The notes beneath the pieces were generated by a model, which had not been told where the DNA came from, did not search any database, and saw only the letters and a program-made list of their open reading frames with translations. A program made the translations under genes and the position numbers. 64,000 nucleotides of DNA from Blastomyces gilchristii SLH14081. Taxonomy: Eukaryota; Ascomycota; Eurotiomycetes; Onygenales; Ajellomycetaceae. The DNA lies in assembly GCF_000003855.2 (NCBI RefSeq), contig NW_003101679.1, forward strand, positions 1,884,278 to 1,948,277, read 5' to 3'. Shown here piece after piece: positions 1 to 12,765 of the stretch (positions within the stretch are counted from its first letter, which is position 1; the number at the start of each line of letters is the position of its first letter).

Positions 1-59
1 TACGGCAGTGGAGCAGCAATGTGCTAGCCCGGCCGGCAATCAAATAATTATGCTTCACT

Positions 60-2688
60 ATGACGTTTCAACCTGACAATCAACACCGGCATCCTGGCGC
101 CCCAGCTTCACCCGCTGCCATGGGAGCGGGCGATGTGCTGGGGGCCTCCGTGAAAGAGGTTGAGAATGATGCTGAATTCGCCCGCTGGTATAGCTCCATT
201 GAGAATGACCTGCTGGAGGCCAGCTACGAAGAATATCAGTATAGAAAACCAGCCTTCCCTATTTTCCTGTTTTGTGATGACGACAGAGTTAATAATTATT
301 CTCTTGGACAGATCATGTCTTGATGAACTGCAAACTGCCAAATCGCATCTCGATTCTCTTTTAACCGATACTACCTCTACGCTGGATATCCTATCCAGTC
401 TCTCTGAATGCTTCCAGTCCGTGGAGGCCCAAACGGCCGCCTTCCAGCAGCAATGCGAGGGCCTATTGTCGGCACAGATGCGCAGTTCGAAATTGGTGGA
501 AGATATCCATGAGAATATACAGTACTATGACTTTTTGGACCCCGTTTCGCGGAGACTCAATGCGCCGGGAGCAGGAAATTCCGTGCGAACAAAGGATTTC
601 TCAGACATGTTGAAGAGGCTGGATGAGTGCTTGGATTATATGCAGACTCATGTGGGTGTCTGTCCAATTTCTTCTTCGTTTTACGATGGTACTAATCCTA
701 GAAGCCCGAACAAAAAGAATCAGATACATATAGGTCTCGCTACCGTCTTCTTTTAACCCGTGCCCTCACGTTAATTCGTGGTCATTTCGTGTCCACCCTG
801 CGGGAGATATCTTCAGGGGTTGCAAAAAGAATCGCCGACCGACAGCTCAACGACACAACTATGTCGGCTCTTCTTTATGCAAAATTTCGTGTCGGTGCGG
901 CGGACTTAAAGGCAATCGGATTAGAAATACAAAAGCGAGCAGTCCCGCCAGTTGACCCTGAACAAGGAGCTGAAGCTGAATACCAAAGTTTACTTAACGA
1001 GCTCCATACTAGCTTTTCAGCTACGAGGGGCAAGCTTGTTATACCTGTATTACGGAAGAGGTTGAACGATATTTCCCAGGCCCCCAGCAGCTCAAAGGAC
1101 CTAGTCGCATTTGCTCGGGCCAGCATCAGCTATATTCGTGGCATTTGTCTCGATGAGTTTGAGCTATGGGGACAATGGTTTCATGGTCAGCAAGGCCTTT
1201 ACGATTTCCTGGAGGCTGTCTGCGAGCCCCTCTACGATCATTTGAGACCGAGGATTATTCGTGAAACCAAACTTATCAAATTGTGCCAGCTCTGCTCACT
1301 CCTGCAAACGCGTTATTTGTCCGATCCCGAGGATGAGGGAGAGTTCGCTGACCCGACTCAACTTGACTTTTCCGTCTTAATTCAACCTGCGCTGGAGGAC
1401 GCGCAAACCCGACTCGTCTTTCGTGCGCAGGCAATATTGCGAGATGAGATTGAGAAATATAAACCACGCGCCGAAGATCTTGATTACCCTGCTCGCAATC
1501 GAAACCTTCTATTACCGGGGTCAGAGAATAACAAGTCTCACGCAGTATCACACAGGAGATCATCGTCTATTGAACCGACCACCCCACTCCCGAAGATGCC
1601 AATGGTCGTCGACGAGGATACCGATTCACCCCAAGAAAAGTATCCGCGATGGGACTTTGATTCGGGAGCCGTATTTGAAGGATGGTACCCAACTTTGCGG
1701 ACGGCGGTCTGGCTGCTTAGTCGCATCTATCGACTAGTGAACGTACGTTGAACAATTCAAATAAACCGTTTCCCCTACGCTGTACCTTGCATCCTGACCA
1801 AGTTATTTATCCCAGTCAACCGTTTTTGACGACCTAGCACATCAAATCGTTCACCAAACCACCCTCTCCCTCCATGCAGCAAGCACTCAAATTTCTACAA
1901 AAACTTCTCCTACAGACGCCCAGTTATTCCTTATTAAACATCTCCTCCTACTCAAACAACAAATTGTCGCCTTTGACATCGAATTCGTCAGCCCCGACAT
2001 CTCTATCGACTTCTCCAGCGTGACGAACACGTTCTGGGAACTCCGGGAACGTGGCGGACTCTTCAACCCACGAAACCTCATGCGGCTACTTGGCGGCGGC
2101 CTACTTCCCCGTGTCGTAGAAAACATGCTCGACGCAAAAGTGGAACTAGACGGCAGATTGCGCACAGTAATTAACGACTTCACTAATTCCTTCAAGTCGA
2201 AAATGACCCAACCTCTGGCCTCTTTGGCGAAATCTACAAACCGAAGCGAATCGTATAGTAACGCCCTACGTCTTACGTGCAAAGCGATCGAGAAAGAAGT
2301 TCCAAACCTGCGACAAATTCTCGGTGAATATCTTGATGACACGAGGACGAAAGAAACGCTTGTTGGCGCAGTGCAAGACTCTGTCATTCAGGCCTACGAG
2401 GACTTCTTCGATGGCTATACATTGACGCTTGAAGGAGGGAAACAGGGAGTCCATCACAGTAAACTTTCATCCATGGAGAAGGGTCGAATGGCTCAGGAAG
2501 ACGGTGTGTGGGATGTGGATACATTTGCGGGGTGGAGTGAGGCTGTTTTCCGCGTTGGTGTTGCTGGGCTCGACTCCTCAGAGGTCGCAGCCGCGGAGCT
2601 GAGTGTGGAGGATGGTGATGTGAGGCGGGGCAGTGATGATGTGTCGCCCAGCGAACGACAAAGGGCCAGCAGGAATGGAAGTTTATGA
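60..2688 (+). CDS. COG3: Conserved oligomeric Golgi complex subunit 3 (COG3/Sec34), 5' end uncertain
   Basis: COG3 is a lobe A subunit of the COG tethering complex, which captures recycling vesicles at the Golgi. Proposed exons are 60-238, 312-651, 705-1742 and 1816-2688; all three introns have GT..AG ends and restore one reading frame of about 809 residues. Fungal COG3 landmarks in order are the Sec34-like N-terminal part (SLSECFQSVEAQTAAF, then YYDFLDPVSRRLNAPGAG), the invariant stretch RIADRQLNDTTMSALLYAKF, ICLDEFELWGQWFHGQQGLY, and TNTFWELRERGGLFNPRNL in the last exon. The 705 acceptor was chosen over 701 because it gives TH-PEQKESDTYRSRY, as expected for the family. The ATG at 60 follows an in-frame TAA at 45-47. 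Relatives usually have a longer N-terminus, so an upstream exon probably lies left of the window. The gene converges on BCK1. Confidence 0.9.
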
Positions 2689-3323
2689 TAACTCATTATT
2701 GTCGCCACTCTGTGGTATATCGATGATAAGAAATTCTACATGCCCGCTTCCTGCTTACCATTGGAAAATGGGTTTAATATACCTAGTGGTCTAACTATTT
2801 GCATATCATTCAGTATTAGCTTTCACTTCTTGTGGGATTATATATATTTAGTAGATGAAAGCCTAACCTTCCGTAAAGTAAATATGTTACTTAAGATTAG
2901 TACGTCTGATAATATATATTGTGGTTCCGAATAATCTCCCTATCGCGAAACGCTACCATAGACTAGCCACAAGAACAGTTCGTTGTTTTCAGCCAAAAAT
3001 AACACCAGTATCCAAGAGCTCCAGGCGTCAGATACCATATATAACCCTTCCCCAAGAATTAACCGAACACACCATCATCCATGTCCTTCAATTCAAAGCC
3101 AAAAAGTAAAGTCAAAAATATAGTAGGAGAAAAGAACATAGAGGACATAACAAAAACTCAACGAACAAATGGAGGCGAAGATGAGCAGAAGTAAATATCA
3201 CATTGTCAGAACAGCCTGCAGAGAGTGAATAATAATTACGAGAATAACCGAAACATAGCTTACTGAATATATATAGGTATATATATATGTTTGTGTTTGT
3301 AAAATATGTGAACGGTTAGTTGT
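2689..3323. other. Convergent intergenic region COG3/BCK1
   Basis: The 3' flanks of COG3 (+) and BCK1 (-) meet here. I see AT-rich sequence with short TA runs (for example 3267-3288) and no supportable gene or RNA. The short ORFs here do not resemble anything I know. Confidence 0.5.
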
Positions 3324-3527
3324 CTAGAGAACATGTCGAATCTTCGCATGCAGCTCGGTATCCAGGAAGTTGTAATGCGGGTCAGCCTTGCAGAAAGGAT
3401 GTTGGAAGAGCAAAGTTTCCCGCAGTCGGGCGTTCGAAAGTGTCACTAATAAAAAATTTAATAAAGTGAAGTGGCCATCATCAGTGTCCGTACTCGCTTG
3501 AAATGGGAGGGCGTCCGGCGAAAGGGG

Positions 3528-3573
<46 letters not shown>

Positions 3574-6500
3574 AATCTTTACAAGAGAAAGGAGGCAAAA
3601 GGCAAAAGGAGACTTACATAGTGAAGCAATCATACATGAAAGCAAGTGCTTCCGGTGTGATTTCCATAGACACATCGTCAGGGATTGGAGGGGCCTGGTT
3701 CAAACTTCCAAGCTTGAAAATAGCTCCGATCGCCTCTTCTTTACTCCAAGGCCGCCGGCCCGCGAACATCTCCAGGACGACACAGCCAAGCGACCAAATG
3801 TCCACCTTTGCACTATAGCCTTGACCTTGTGATTGTACAACTTCTGGCGCCATCCAGAATACCGAGCCTTGCATCGAATTAGTAACGTCATTCCCATAAA
3901 TATTGTCTGTTTTCTTTGATATGCCGAAGTCGGAAATTTTGCAGGTGCCGTCGAGGTCGAGAAGGATATTGTCGGCTTTAAGGTCTCGATGAAGAATGCC
4001 TTGGTCATGAAGGTATGCCAGCCCGCTCAAGACCTGGCGCGTGAGAGACTTGACGACACTTTCTTCGAACTTGCCGTGCTTGCGAAGACAACTCCCGATA
4101 GATCCACCCGGGATATATTCGAGATAGATGGAAATCGACAACTCGCCGCGCTCGCATCCAAGATACTGAACAATATTAGGGTGTTCGAGATGCTGCATAG
4201 TATCTATTTCTTGATTGAGTGCAGAAACCATCTCTTTCATTTTATCTTTGTCATAACCGGCAGCTTTTTGGCTCACTTCAACTTGTTTTACTGCCAAGAT
4301 ATCTCCGTTATCTGCATTGATACCAAGATAGACCCTACCATACGTTCCTTTGCCGATAAGTTGACCTCGAATGATACGGAAAGTGGCTTGTCTCTGAGGC
4401 AGCTTATTTTGAGATCCCGAGTGGGGTGGGAGCGGAACTGGATGCTCGCTCAGTCGACTTCCAGGTTTGACCTGCAGAATCTTCGCGCCAAACATCTTGG
4501 TACTCTTGCGTCGAAGAAGTGCGCCTGATTTAGCATTGGAAGCAGTTATGCTTTGGTTTCTATGAATTTGGTGGGCACCCTTTGCAACTTCACGAATCGA
4601 TTTCATGCGGGTTAGTCCACCACCTTGGGATCGAGTAATATTCCGTTGTGCAACGCTATTAATTGTGCTCTTTGCCTTCAAGGTGGACTCATCTGAACCC
4701 AGGGTGTCTGTGCTATCCTGAGCCATTATAGAATCAAGGGTGCTGTGCGTAGCTGTGCTTCGCAACGCCTGATTGTCAGGCTCTGAGCCGATGGTAGGTC
4801 CAGGGCGAGTCGGCGACATCGGCGGTGACATCACGCTGCCTTCCACATACGGTTCATCAAGATCGACATCGGGGAAGTAGTCATCTAAATGTTCTATCAT
4901 ACCCTCCACAGGAGGCCTACTTGCCCAGATGTCATCTCGGACAAATGATTCGCGACGGTTGAACCAAGAGGCCTCTGGTGAATCTGACGAGCCATTCTCA
5001 GGGTTGAACCCTTCATTCTCCACACCTTGTTCGTTGACTGTGCTTCGAGTGGACGGCGTATTGGATGTTTCTCCAGGACTCGGAGATTTGAAGCTTACAG
5101 ACATCCCTTTGGTTCCTCGCGAACCGGTATTGACAGTGAGAGCAGGTTTTGTAGACCGACCTTGGCTACCTCCGCGGTTGTTCGTCGGTGCTTTAACTGT
5201 CTTTGACTGCGCCCCGCCCTTCGCACTAGCTAATGGTATCGCAAATAGACCCTCATCCGAATCCTCATCCGAATCATCTTCAGGCGCTTGGGCTTTCGCG
5301 AAAGACACTTCGGTTTCCTGGAAATCGAAATCCGGACCAATTGACTTCCTCTTCTCTGCCGAATGAGTGTTGACTTTCGCCGGACTAACGGAAGAAGAAC
5401 CATCAAGGCCTGTGGCAGGTAGAGGCTTCTTCATGTCTTCAGGATGTTTCGTACGCCCTTCCGCATCATACTGAGGCACTGTAAAAGTGGTATTGCCCTT
5501 TCCACGGCTGAAAAAGGGTACTTTGGGGGAAGATGAAGGAGTGGTTCGGCGCCCATCACCACTGTTGAAATCGACAGACTGCATTGAACGACCCTTTCCG
5601 GAAACAGGCTCAGATGCAGAGAGTGGGGAGCGGCCAGAGGCGGCAGCTTGGCTGGCGAAAGGTTTCCCAATAGCACTAGAGACTTTTCCAATTCCGGCCA
5701 AGGCTGCTCCAAGCCCATCACTTAATCCAGGCGAGGCTGTACTGGCAGTTGATGTCCACGGTTTTTCTCCACGTTCTTCAGATATCTGTTCAGCAGAGCT
5801 GCGCTTCGCACGATCAGTGCTATCATGACCTCTGATAGGGCGGTCGCCAGGTTTTCTGCTCAAAGAATTGACCTTAGAAAGCGTGCTCGACTCCGACGGT
5901 GCCGATGGGGGTTTTCGTAATGGAACTAGGTTATCTGTTTTTTTATCTTCATATGGAGAAAGTCGAGGGGAATCAAAATCTATTACACCATCACGCCTTA
6001 TAGACACCTTAGGCGAATCTTTATACTGCTGATTTTCTTGTCTTGATTGTAGATAAATTTTCTGCTTTCGTTCGGCTTCTCGTCGGTATTCTTCATGCGC
6101 TGATAATATTGATGCTTCTCTACCTTCCATATCTATCTCGCTAGCCTGGCCTTTATCACCAAATGAAGGTCGAGATTGAGATTGGAACTGGTCATAAGGG
6201 AAGGATTTGGTAGTATTAAGCTTCATCCCCGGCTGGGATCTATGAGAGGGCGATGTAGCTCCCATATAGTGCCGAGCCTCATCGTCCGCCATATTCCGAG
6301 ATAAACGGGTGCGCTCAGCCAAAGAAAGACCCAAACCAGTTGGCTGGGTCACCGGTGCAGACGCCGCAGATAAATTAGCGAGGTGAACGAAAAATTTCAA
6401 AGTGCCTTGGGCATCTGATTTTGTCCTGCGATTCACGACCAACATCGTATCACTAAGCGGCTCCTCGTGGGTGATTTGACCAGGTTCCGTAAGATAGATC

Positions 6501-8479
6501 AAAGCACTTCCAGGGTCTTTGATCCCTAGGCTATTACAAATGGTAGCTCGTAGTGTGTCCGCAGCATCCACATCCGTTAGATCTATCAATCGGTAATTCC
6601 ATCCATCAGGAGTAGCCAAGGCGAATCGTCTCTGGGGCATGTTGTTTGTGGCTTTTCGAGGCCGTGATTGGACCTTATCATAATCAGAAACGGAAGAACA
6701 CGGTCGTTCACTCAAGGACATATCGCTGCCATTGAACCCTGGTTTCATAAACACAGAAGTTGGCGGTGGGTTACGTGTGCCCACTGGACTCGTAGGCGAA
6801 TCTGCATATATTTCCTCTGGAGATGGATGCATCGAATCGGTGCCCTTCTTCCATTTCAATTTATGAAAAAATCCTTTGCCGTGTTCCTTAGGCAATGATT
6901 CACCCAGTCCTTGGCGTGTTCCTTGTTCTTGTGGTGATGGTCCTTGCCCATTTTTCTTGGGATCATTTTGTCTACAAGCTCCTTGGCCACCAAGGAAGCC
7001 TTGGGATGAGAAACCTCGGCTCATCATGGAGTCAGAACTATGGCGCTTATCACATCTTCCATTGGCTTCTCCGGAGAATGGGACATATTCTTGGTGCGCC
7101 ATCGTGACAAAATGTTGTGCAGGACTTCCGCTCTGAGGATTATCTTCTGAAGTCAGCGGTATGCCATTGTCGCTTGACGCAGAGGGGCTATGCCCTCGCC
7201 GCCCATCCAGCATTCCAAAAACGCTTCGAGAAAAGTCCGAACGAGAGTCCTGAATCGGTAATTCAGGACGTTGGCCAGAGTACTGTTTTTGAGCCGAATT
7301 GGGTGTTGCTCTAGCTGCATATTGCTGACCTGGGCTGCTTTCAGCGGTTCCAGAACTGTAGCTTGGGAATGAATCCCGTCCTAAATTAGGCGAATTTTCT
7401 AACCCATCGTCCGTGGATGCACTGGGTAGCATTTGACTGTCATAGTATCTAGTACCCAGGCTCGCAGATTCCGAACTTCCTTGATCAGCAATTTTCTTAA
7501 TTAAATTCCGCATCCTCTTTCCCTCCTCTCGTTCCCTTGTCTTATCCCACCCAGTGCCGCTCTTTATGCATTCCTTGGCAAGCTGAGGATATACCACTTT
7601 GTGCATCTTACTTAGGTGGCTTCTACCATCTGAACGATTGCCCAGTTCCACGAAACTAGCGCCGTACAGGTCTAACGCCCGAAAGGTCTCCTGCCAATCG
7701 TTGGAAAATCCATTTTGTGCAAGCCACAGTAGTACACGATCGAGAGGCCATCTTTCATCGGCTTCCTGGACCGTCATGCCGCCGACTGAATATTCATTTT
7801 TTGTCTGGCCAGAATTGTCGCGTTGCGGGTTATGTAAAGTGGCGGTTGGTGGCCCTGGAGAAAGGGGATCCTGGTGGTCGCGCAACGGAAGGTTTAATTG
7901 ATGTGACCGATTCCCTGCAGTACTCTGTAGAGTTCCATCATGATATGTTGGATTAGAAACGTGCCTTGCGCTTTCCGTCTCAATAGGATATCCGTATTGC
8001 TCTGGACGCCCATACGCCTCTTGTGGATCGTGGGTGAAGAGCGGAGGAATCCCAACGCCAGGGCCAAACGATTCGCCCCCTGGAATATACGTCGCGGATG
8101 TGAGAGGGTGTGTCTCACTACCTATTGATCGAGAAGGAATGGATAAAGGGGCCGGCTGATGGCGAGAACGTGTAGCACTGTACGCTAAATAGGGGTTTTG
8201 AGATTGGTTGGAAGAAAGTAAAGGGGGAGGGGGCGGGGGAAATTGTTGAGCCATTGCTTGATGCCTCGCCCATCCTTGTTGCCATCCCGGCTGTACTGTA
8301 TAGGTTGTACCTGGTGGGGGACCGGGAGGAGGTGGAGGGACAAGACCGTGTCCTGAGTGGGGCATGCGAGGGGGGGGTGGAGGGAATGGCATCATATGCG
8401 TCGCTGCACTAGACTGTGAGATGTGAGGCGGCGGCGCTGGTATGTACTGTTGCCGTTGACCATCCATGATGCGGCCCAC
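3324..8479 (-). CDS. BCK1: MAP kinase kinase kinase Bck1 of the cell-wall-integrity pathway, with apparent frameshift near the C-terminus
   Basis: Bck1 is activated by Pkc1 and phosphorylates the MAPKK above Slt2/MpkA. Two exons: 8479-3618 and 3445-3324, with a 172-bp intron 3617-3446. The N-terminus is proline-rich. A SAM-like segment lies at about residues 238-300 (LDRVLLWLAQNGFSNDW), a ubiquitin/RA-like segment at about 615-700, then a long serine-rich linker. The kinase domain starts near residue 1367: glycine loop GKGTYGRVYLG, LAVKQV lysine, HRDLKADN catalytic loop, DFG and MAPE. The last exon should read DTFERPTAETLL-type subdomain XI. In this sequence DTFERPTA and ETLLFQHPFCK lie in different frames, separated by one extra base in the CCC run 3419-3421. 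The end KADPHYNFLDTELHAKIRHVL-stop is otherwise as expected, so a sequencing error or a recent lesion is likely. A second in-frame Met lies 4 codons downstream of the start. Confidence 0.93.
3528..3572. repeat. 45-bp poly(A) tract inside the BCK1 intron
   Basis: An uninterrupted run of 45 A on the plus strand, preceded by GGGG. On the coding (minus) strand it is a T45 run inside the only BCK1 intron, between the branch region and the donor. Its exact length is likely to be unreliable or variable. Confidence 0.95.
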
Positions 8480-11400
8480 AATGCCTTCTCTGACTTAATT
8501 GATTATGTCCTAAAAGGTTCGACGCGACGGAGTCATGATTGGCAACAGTAGGAAACTTTGTTGGTATCTCATGCATTAAATGGTCCGAGAGTTGCGGTGT
8601 GTTATATGAGCGAAGATGAAGCCAATTTTTAGGGGTTTTCTCTAGGGAAGGCGAGGGGAAGCGCCGACAGGTTGTCGAATGTTGCGCGGATCCGCGCAGG
8701 CCGGGCGTTGAAATGGTTAACGAGTGACTTTCCTAGTCTCGATCGCTTAAAATGAATGAAGAATGTCGGCAGCACAGGCCAATACAATTTCTCTTAACGA
8801 AAAAATGAGGAAGTTGGGAAAATGTATCGAATGGTGGGGAAAGACTGATCGTGATGTTCCAGAGGGGCAAGCTATCAAGATGCAAAACGGCTACACAAAA
8901 ATTAGCAAAATATCCCCAGTATGGTAATGGTATATAGGCAAAATATTAACAACCACGAGAGCTCAACGTGAACACATACATTTCCCCAGAGAAGCAAAGC
9001 CGGAGCTGAAACAGCGGGGATGCGATCGTCGACGACGTAAGCGCGGGAACCTCGAGGGCTAATTGCGGCACTGAAAGGGCAAGAAGAGATATCACAGAAT
9101 TAAAGCAAGAACAACACTATGGCCACCTCAGGGAATTAATCGTCCTAATGGTCCTGGTAATTCTGAGTGATGAAGCGTGGGCATCGCAGGTGGTTGTCTC
9201 ATCTGCCTCCTTATGCTCTGCCTCAAATGCGGTTCCGACCAGTCCACGTGATGCCAACAACAAAGCAGCAGCGTACGCAGTAAACCATCCGTCGGCGGTT
9301 GCGATCTTGCGCTGTCGACACCCACCAACCGACAACCGCGCTTTTAATTCCGTAGCGCCATCCCAATAGCGAGAAAGACGATCGCAAGAGTCTTCCTTGG
9401 TCATCATGTCTTTTTTGTGTTGTTATGGTGGAAACGTCGCACCGGCTTGAGACAGACCAGACACACTTGGATTTCCCACTACAGCTACGCAGTACGTTTA
9501 GGCGCCCGAGACAGACTGAGCCCGACAGGGTTTCAGTGAGGTTTTGTTCGATACTTCAACATGACTCCTTGGGGAACGCTCGCAATGTGGTGTCTGGGCG
9601 TCCCTGTAGGCATCGGGGTAAGCATTTAACAGTAAAGCCATGAACCCGTCTTTATGCCTGCTGACCATCTTCCTGTCCCTGTGGGCCCCCATGGTTGTGG
9701 TGCAAGACGACGACTACACAGCTGTCATTGAAAAGTTTGTGAACGCGGGATTCGCTCGAAGTGTTTCAAATCGCACCCCCTCCTCCTGACATTATAGAGG
9801 AGCATCCAGACCCACAACAGATGTTGAAGGGAATAAACACCAACTACAAATGCTTGGATCAGTCTTGTGCAGTATTTGATTATCCACAATGGTGATCCAG
9901 TGGAAAAAGGCTTGCAGGTGTATCTATTTCCAAATTCATTTGCACACCATGCTCTAGAAGAAAGACATTTCCTGCCCTTCAAACAACACATGATATACTG
10001 ATATACAGTGATAACAGAGCAATTTGATGTCTACAACAATTTACACTACCTGTTGGTGCAGGCACTGGCTGAAAGCTTTGTTAGGGCCGCGATTGATGAA
10101 GAGAGGGATGCTGGTTTTTCTGTGTGGGGCGAGACACTGAGGTGCTGCGTATCCCTGATGAGGATATGTAGAGGTTCGAGAATGATGATCTCGATCATTG
10201 TTCGGATAAGTAGGTAGTGGAATGGTACAGTACCAACTTTGGATCCATGAGGCCAATTTTGGCCCCATTGAACGGCGCATTTCAAAGCGCCTCGGCTCCG
10301 GCAAAGAGCTGCCAATGGATATTATGCGGGGAAATGTTGTTTCATGGTGATTTTCATTCGGCTATAACTACATTTTTATTCTTGCCAGAAAATATTTCAG
10401 CAAAGCGATTCATATCAATTGCAAGACGTATACGGAGTAGTAAGGCTACCTAACACCCCCAGAGTCCGGTCATAACCACATACCCCATTGGCGTTCCCAG
10501 GTAACAGGTTGCAGTAACATCCGTAGCACACCGTAGCGTCCCAGAAGACCACCACAGATGGCAAGCTCCATATGAACTTGACAACTGGCTGAAGGAGGGT
10601 TTTGGAAACTTCTACCTTCGTGAAACTCTATCGCTCGGTCAATAACTGGGTTTAAGAGAATGGCAGAAAAGCGTTCTAGTTTTGGAAAATAGTGCTGCAT
10701 TTGATCTTTCAAAGCCTTTAGAGCCTGAGCCAAAGCTGGCCTCTTTTCATTTCGCAACTCTTGGCTCTGATTCAAGTCGAGCTCTGGTCTCCCCGGCACA
10801 GCCAAGGGGATCATATTCATGAGATCACGAATATCGGTTGCTTCTATAGCACCACCTTAGTGCTCATACTAGGACAGAATCTTTTCACGCAGGATGGGCT
10901 AAAGAGTTTGACCCCTCGACCGCTGATACTGGACGTCTTCCATGTAGCGACCCGAATGCTGTACTGGGACGTTGCGGCCAGATTTGGGAGTCAAATACTT
11001 CGAGCTTCTCCAACTGGACGACGTACCTTCTGGTCGGTGCAGTTTGTATGCAGGAATGGTGTGCCCGAGTTGGTTCGGGAAGCATGTGAGGAGCTGAGTT
11101 GTAAGAACAGTCAGAGGTGGTCATAGGGTGGTTAACAGAATGACAAGTTCATTCCTTCAACTCGGGTCTGCAGTCACCAGACAGGTGGCAGCAACCCCAT
11201 GATGGCATAGTCGATATTTAATGAATCAAGCTTCTGCGCCAGCGCAGAAACAACTGTTTTCAGGTCTTCGAGACTGAGCGGCGGCATTGTATTTCAGGTA
11301 TCCCCAGACTTTGTCTGTAAGCACATTCCGAGGAGCTAACCAAGATGCATTATCAATTACTAGGCCGAGTTAGGTAGTTATGGAGTTTGCTTCAATTGAA

Positions 11401-11960
11401 CAGTATGTCCTGCTTTCCACCTCGCACGGGAGAAGGTGAAATCTCAAGGAAGTGAACCTCTATTTATTATTATTATTATTATTATTCTACAGAGTATTTT
11501 TCCTGACGATGGGAAAGAGCGAAGGCCTCAGCGGACATAATCCTCGCCCCTGTTGGCCGCGCTTACTGTGTAGAGCAAGCCTCGCTCCGTTGTCCGTGCA
11601 TTTGCGATGCTGGCGTTTAGCCCAACCAAGCTGTTGGTCAACACCCAGTGGTAATGTGAGTCTGGGTGATGGAAATGACCGGAACCGCCGCATGGTTACT
11701 GGTAACTGTGGCATGGATGCGCCATGTGTTCGAGATTATAATTAGTTCCACACAATGCTAATTAAGTTTTTGGCGGCTTTTCTGGTTAAGCTTTGCGATG
11801 CACCGTGCGGCGTAGTTGCGGTTGTGGGATTCGACCCGATGTGACAATTAAAATTCTCCTGGGATATTGTCAGAGGGACGGTAGTAGTCGGAAAGAAGGG
11901 AGTGGTATTTTTAACAGCGGCTGCTTTGGGGGGCCGGGGGAAGGAGCCAAAATGTCAAAT
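8480..11960. other. Long region without a supportable gene (BCK1 upstream flank and possible gene relics)
   Basis: The first kilobase is the BCK1 5' flank. From about 9.1 to 11.2 kb there are several medium ORFs on both strands (for example minus 9117-9407 and 10470-10820, plus 10761-11126). None shows a domain I recognise and none joins to another by convincing splice sites. Base composition is normal, so this is not part of the AT-rich transposon class. A TTA microsatellite lies at about 11461-11486. The region could hold decayed genes, non-coding RNA or only regulatory sequence. Confidence 0.4.
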
Positions 11961-11968
11961 GCCAAAAT

Positions 11969-12080
11969 GCCAAGAAGCCAAGAGAGGCGGGGATTCTTGA
12001 GGACGAAGAATTGCCGCTGGGGCGTTGGCTTGGCTAGACTTGGCTGTCGGGGTATCCTTGGCTCGCTTGGTTTTCTTGGC
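11969..12080. promoter_or_regulatory. Cluster of six PacC/Rim101 consensus sites upstream of pacC
   Basis: The PacC core 5'-GCCARG occurs as GCCAAG at 11969-11974 and 11977-11982, and in inverse form (CTTGGC) at 12029-12034, 12039-12044, 12057-12062 and 12075-12080. This is six sites in 112 bp, about 1.3 kb before the pacC start. Further single sites lie at 12530-12535, 12585-12590 and 13346-13351 (just before the ATG). PacC is known to bind GCCARG, and pacC is known to be pH-regulated in Aspergillus. That this cluster mediates autoregulation is inference. Confidence 0.6.
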
Positions 12081-12540
12081 GTCCGCTTAACCCTGGGGCA
12101 GATGGCGTATTAATTTATGCTTCGTATTATTGATTTTACCTTACACGCCCTTTCCTCGCTTCCCCACCTTTTTGGCTTGTTTTGCGATGTAATTTTTGAT
12201 CAATCTGTGTCACTTGAATGGCTAGCACGTGTTATTTGCTGCGTAATTCCTAATTTGGAGGTTCGCGAGGGTAACAATAGGGCTGGTTATTCTGGAGTGA
12301 TTCATGCAGCTCGCAACCTGGCGCTCAATACAGAACCGCAGGCGCATGTTAGGAGCCAAGCGATTCCGACCATCATCCTGCCTGGCATCCGAATAATAAT
12401 ACATGAAAATGCGACGTAACACAGTGTATGAGAGCCCAAGAAAAACAAGGTTTGTGTGGCTGTGGCACTTGTATTTTGGCGGGCTGTTGAACATCCCGTA
12501 ATACGAACGTAATACACCCTTGTCTAGGTGCCAAGTCTTG

Positions 12541-12765
12541 CCCTGTCCAAGCCTTCCCTTAACCCCCCTCCTCTTCCCTCTCTTCTTGGCCGGGACGTCC
12601 CTGTCCGCCCACCATTTCTTGGTGTCTGCGGCTTTTTCTGTTTCACTCCCTTCTCATTTGATTTCCTTCCTCTTTCCTCTTATTCTTATTATTACCCTCC
12701 CATTCCCAAGGCCCAACTCCCCAATTCTTAGACTCTTTGTCCTCCCTTCCTTTTTGCTGTAGAAC
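12541..12765 (+). promoter_or_regulatory. Pyrimidine-rich tract in the pacC 5' region
   Basis: A CT-rich stretch (runs of CCCTTCC/TCTTTCC type) about 0.6-0.8 kb upstream of the pacC ATG. Such tracts often lie just before transcription starts in filamentous fungi. This suggests a long pacC leader, but no start site can be proved from sequence. Confidence 0.4.

Noticed and set aside
3471..3832. Plus-strand ORFs with poly-lysine across the A45 run
   Set aside because: They are a translation of the homopolymer in the BCK1 intron and of BCK1 antisense sequence.
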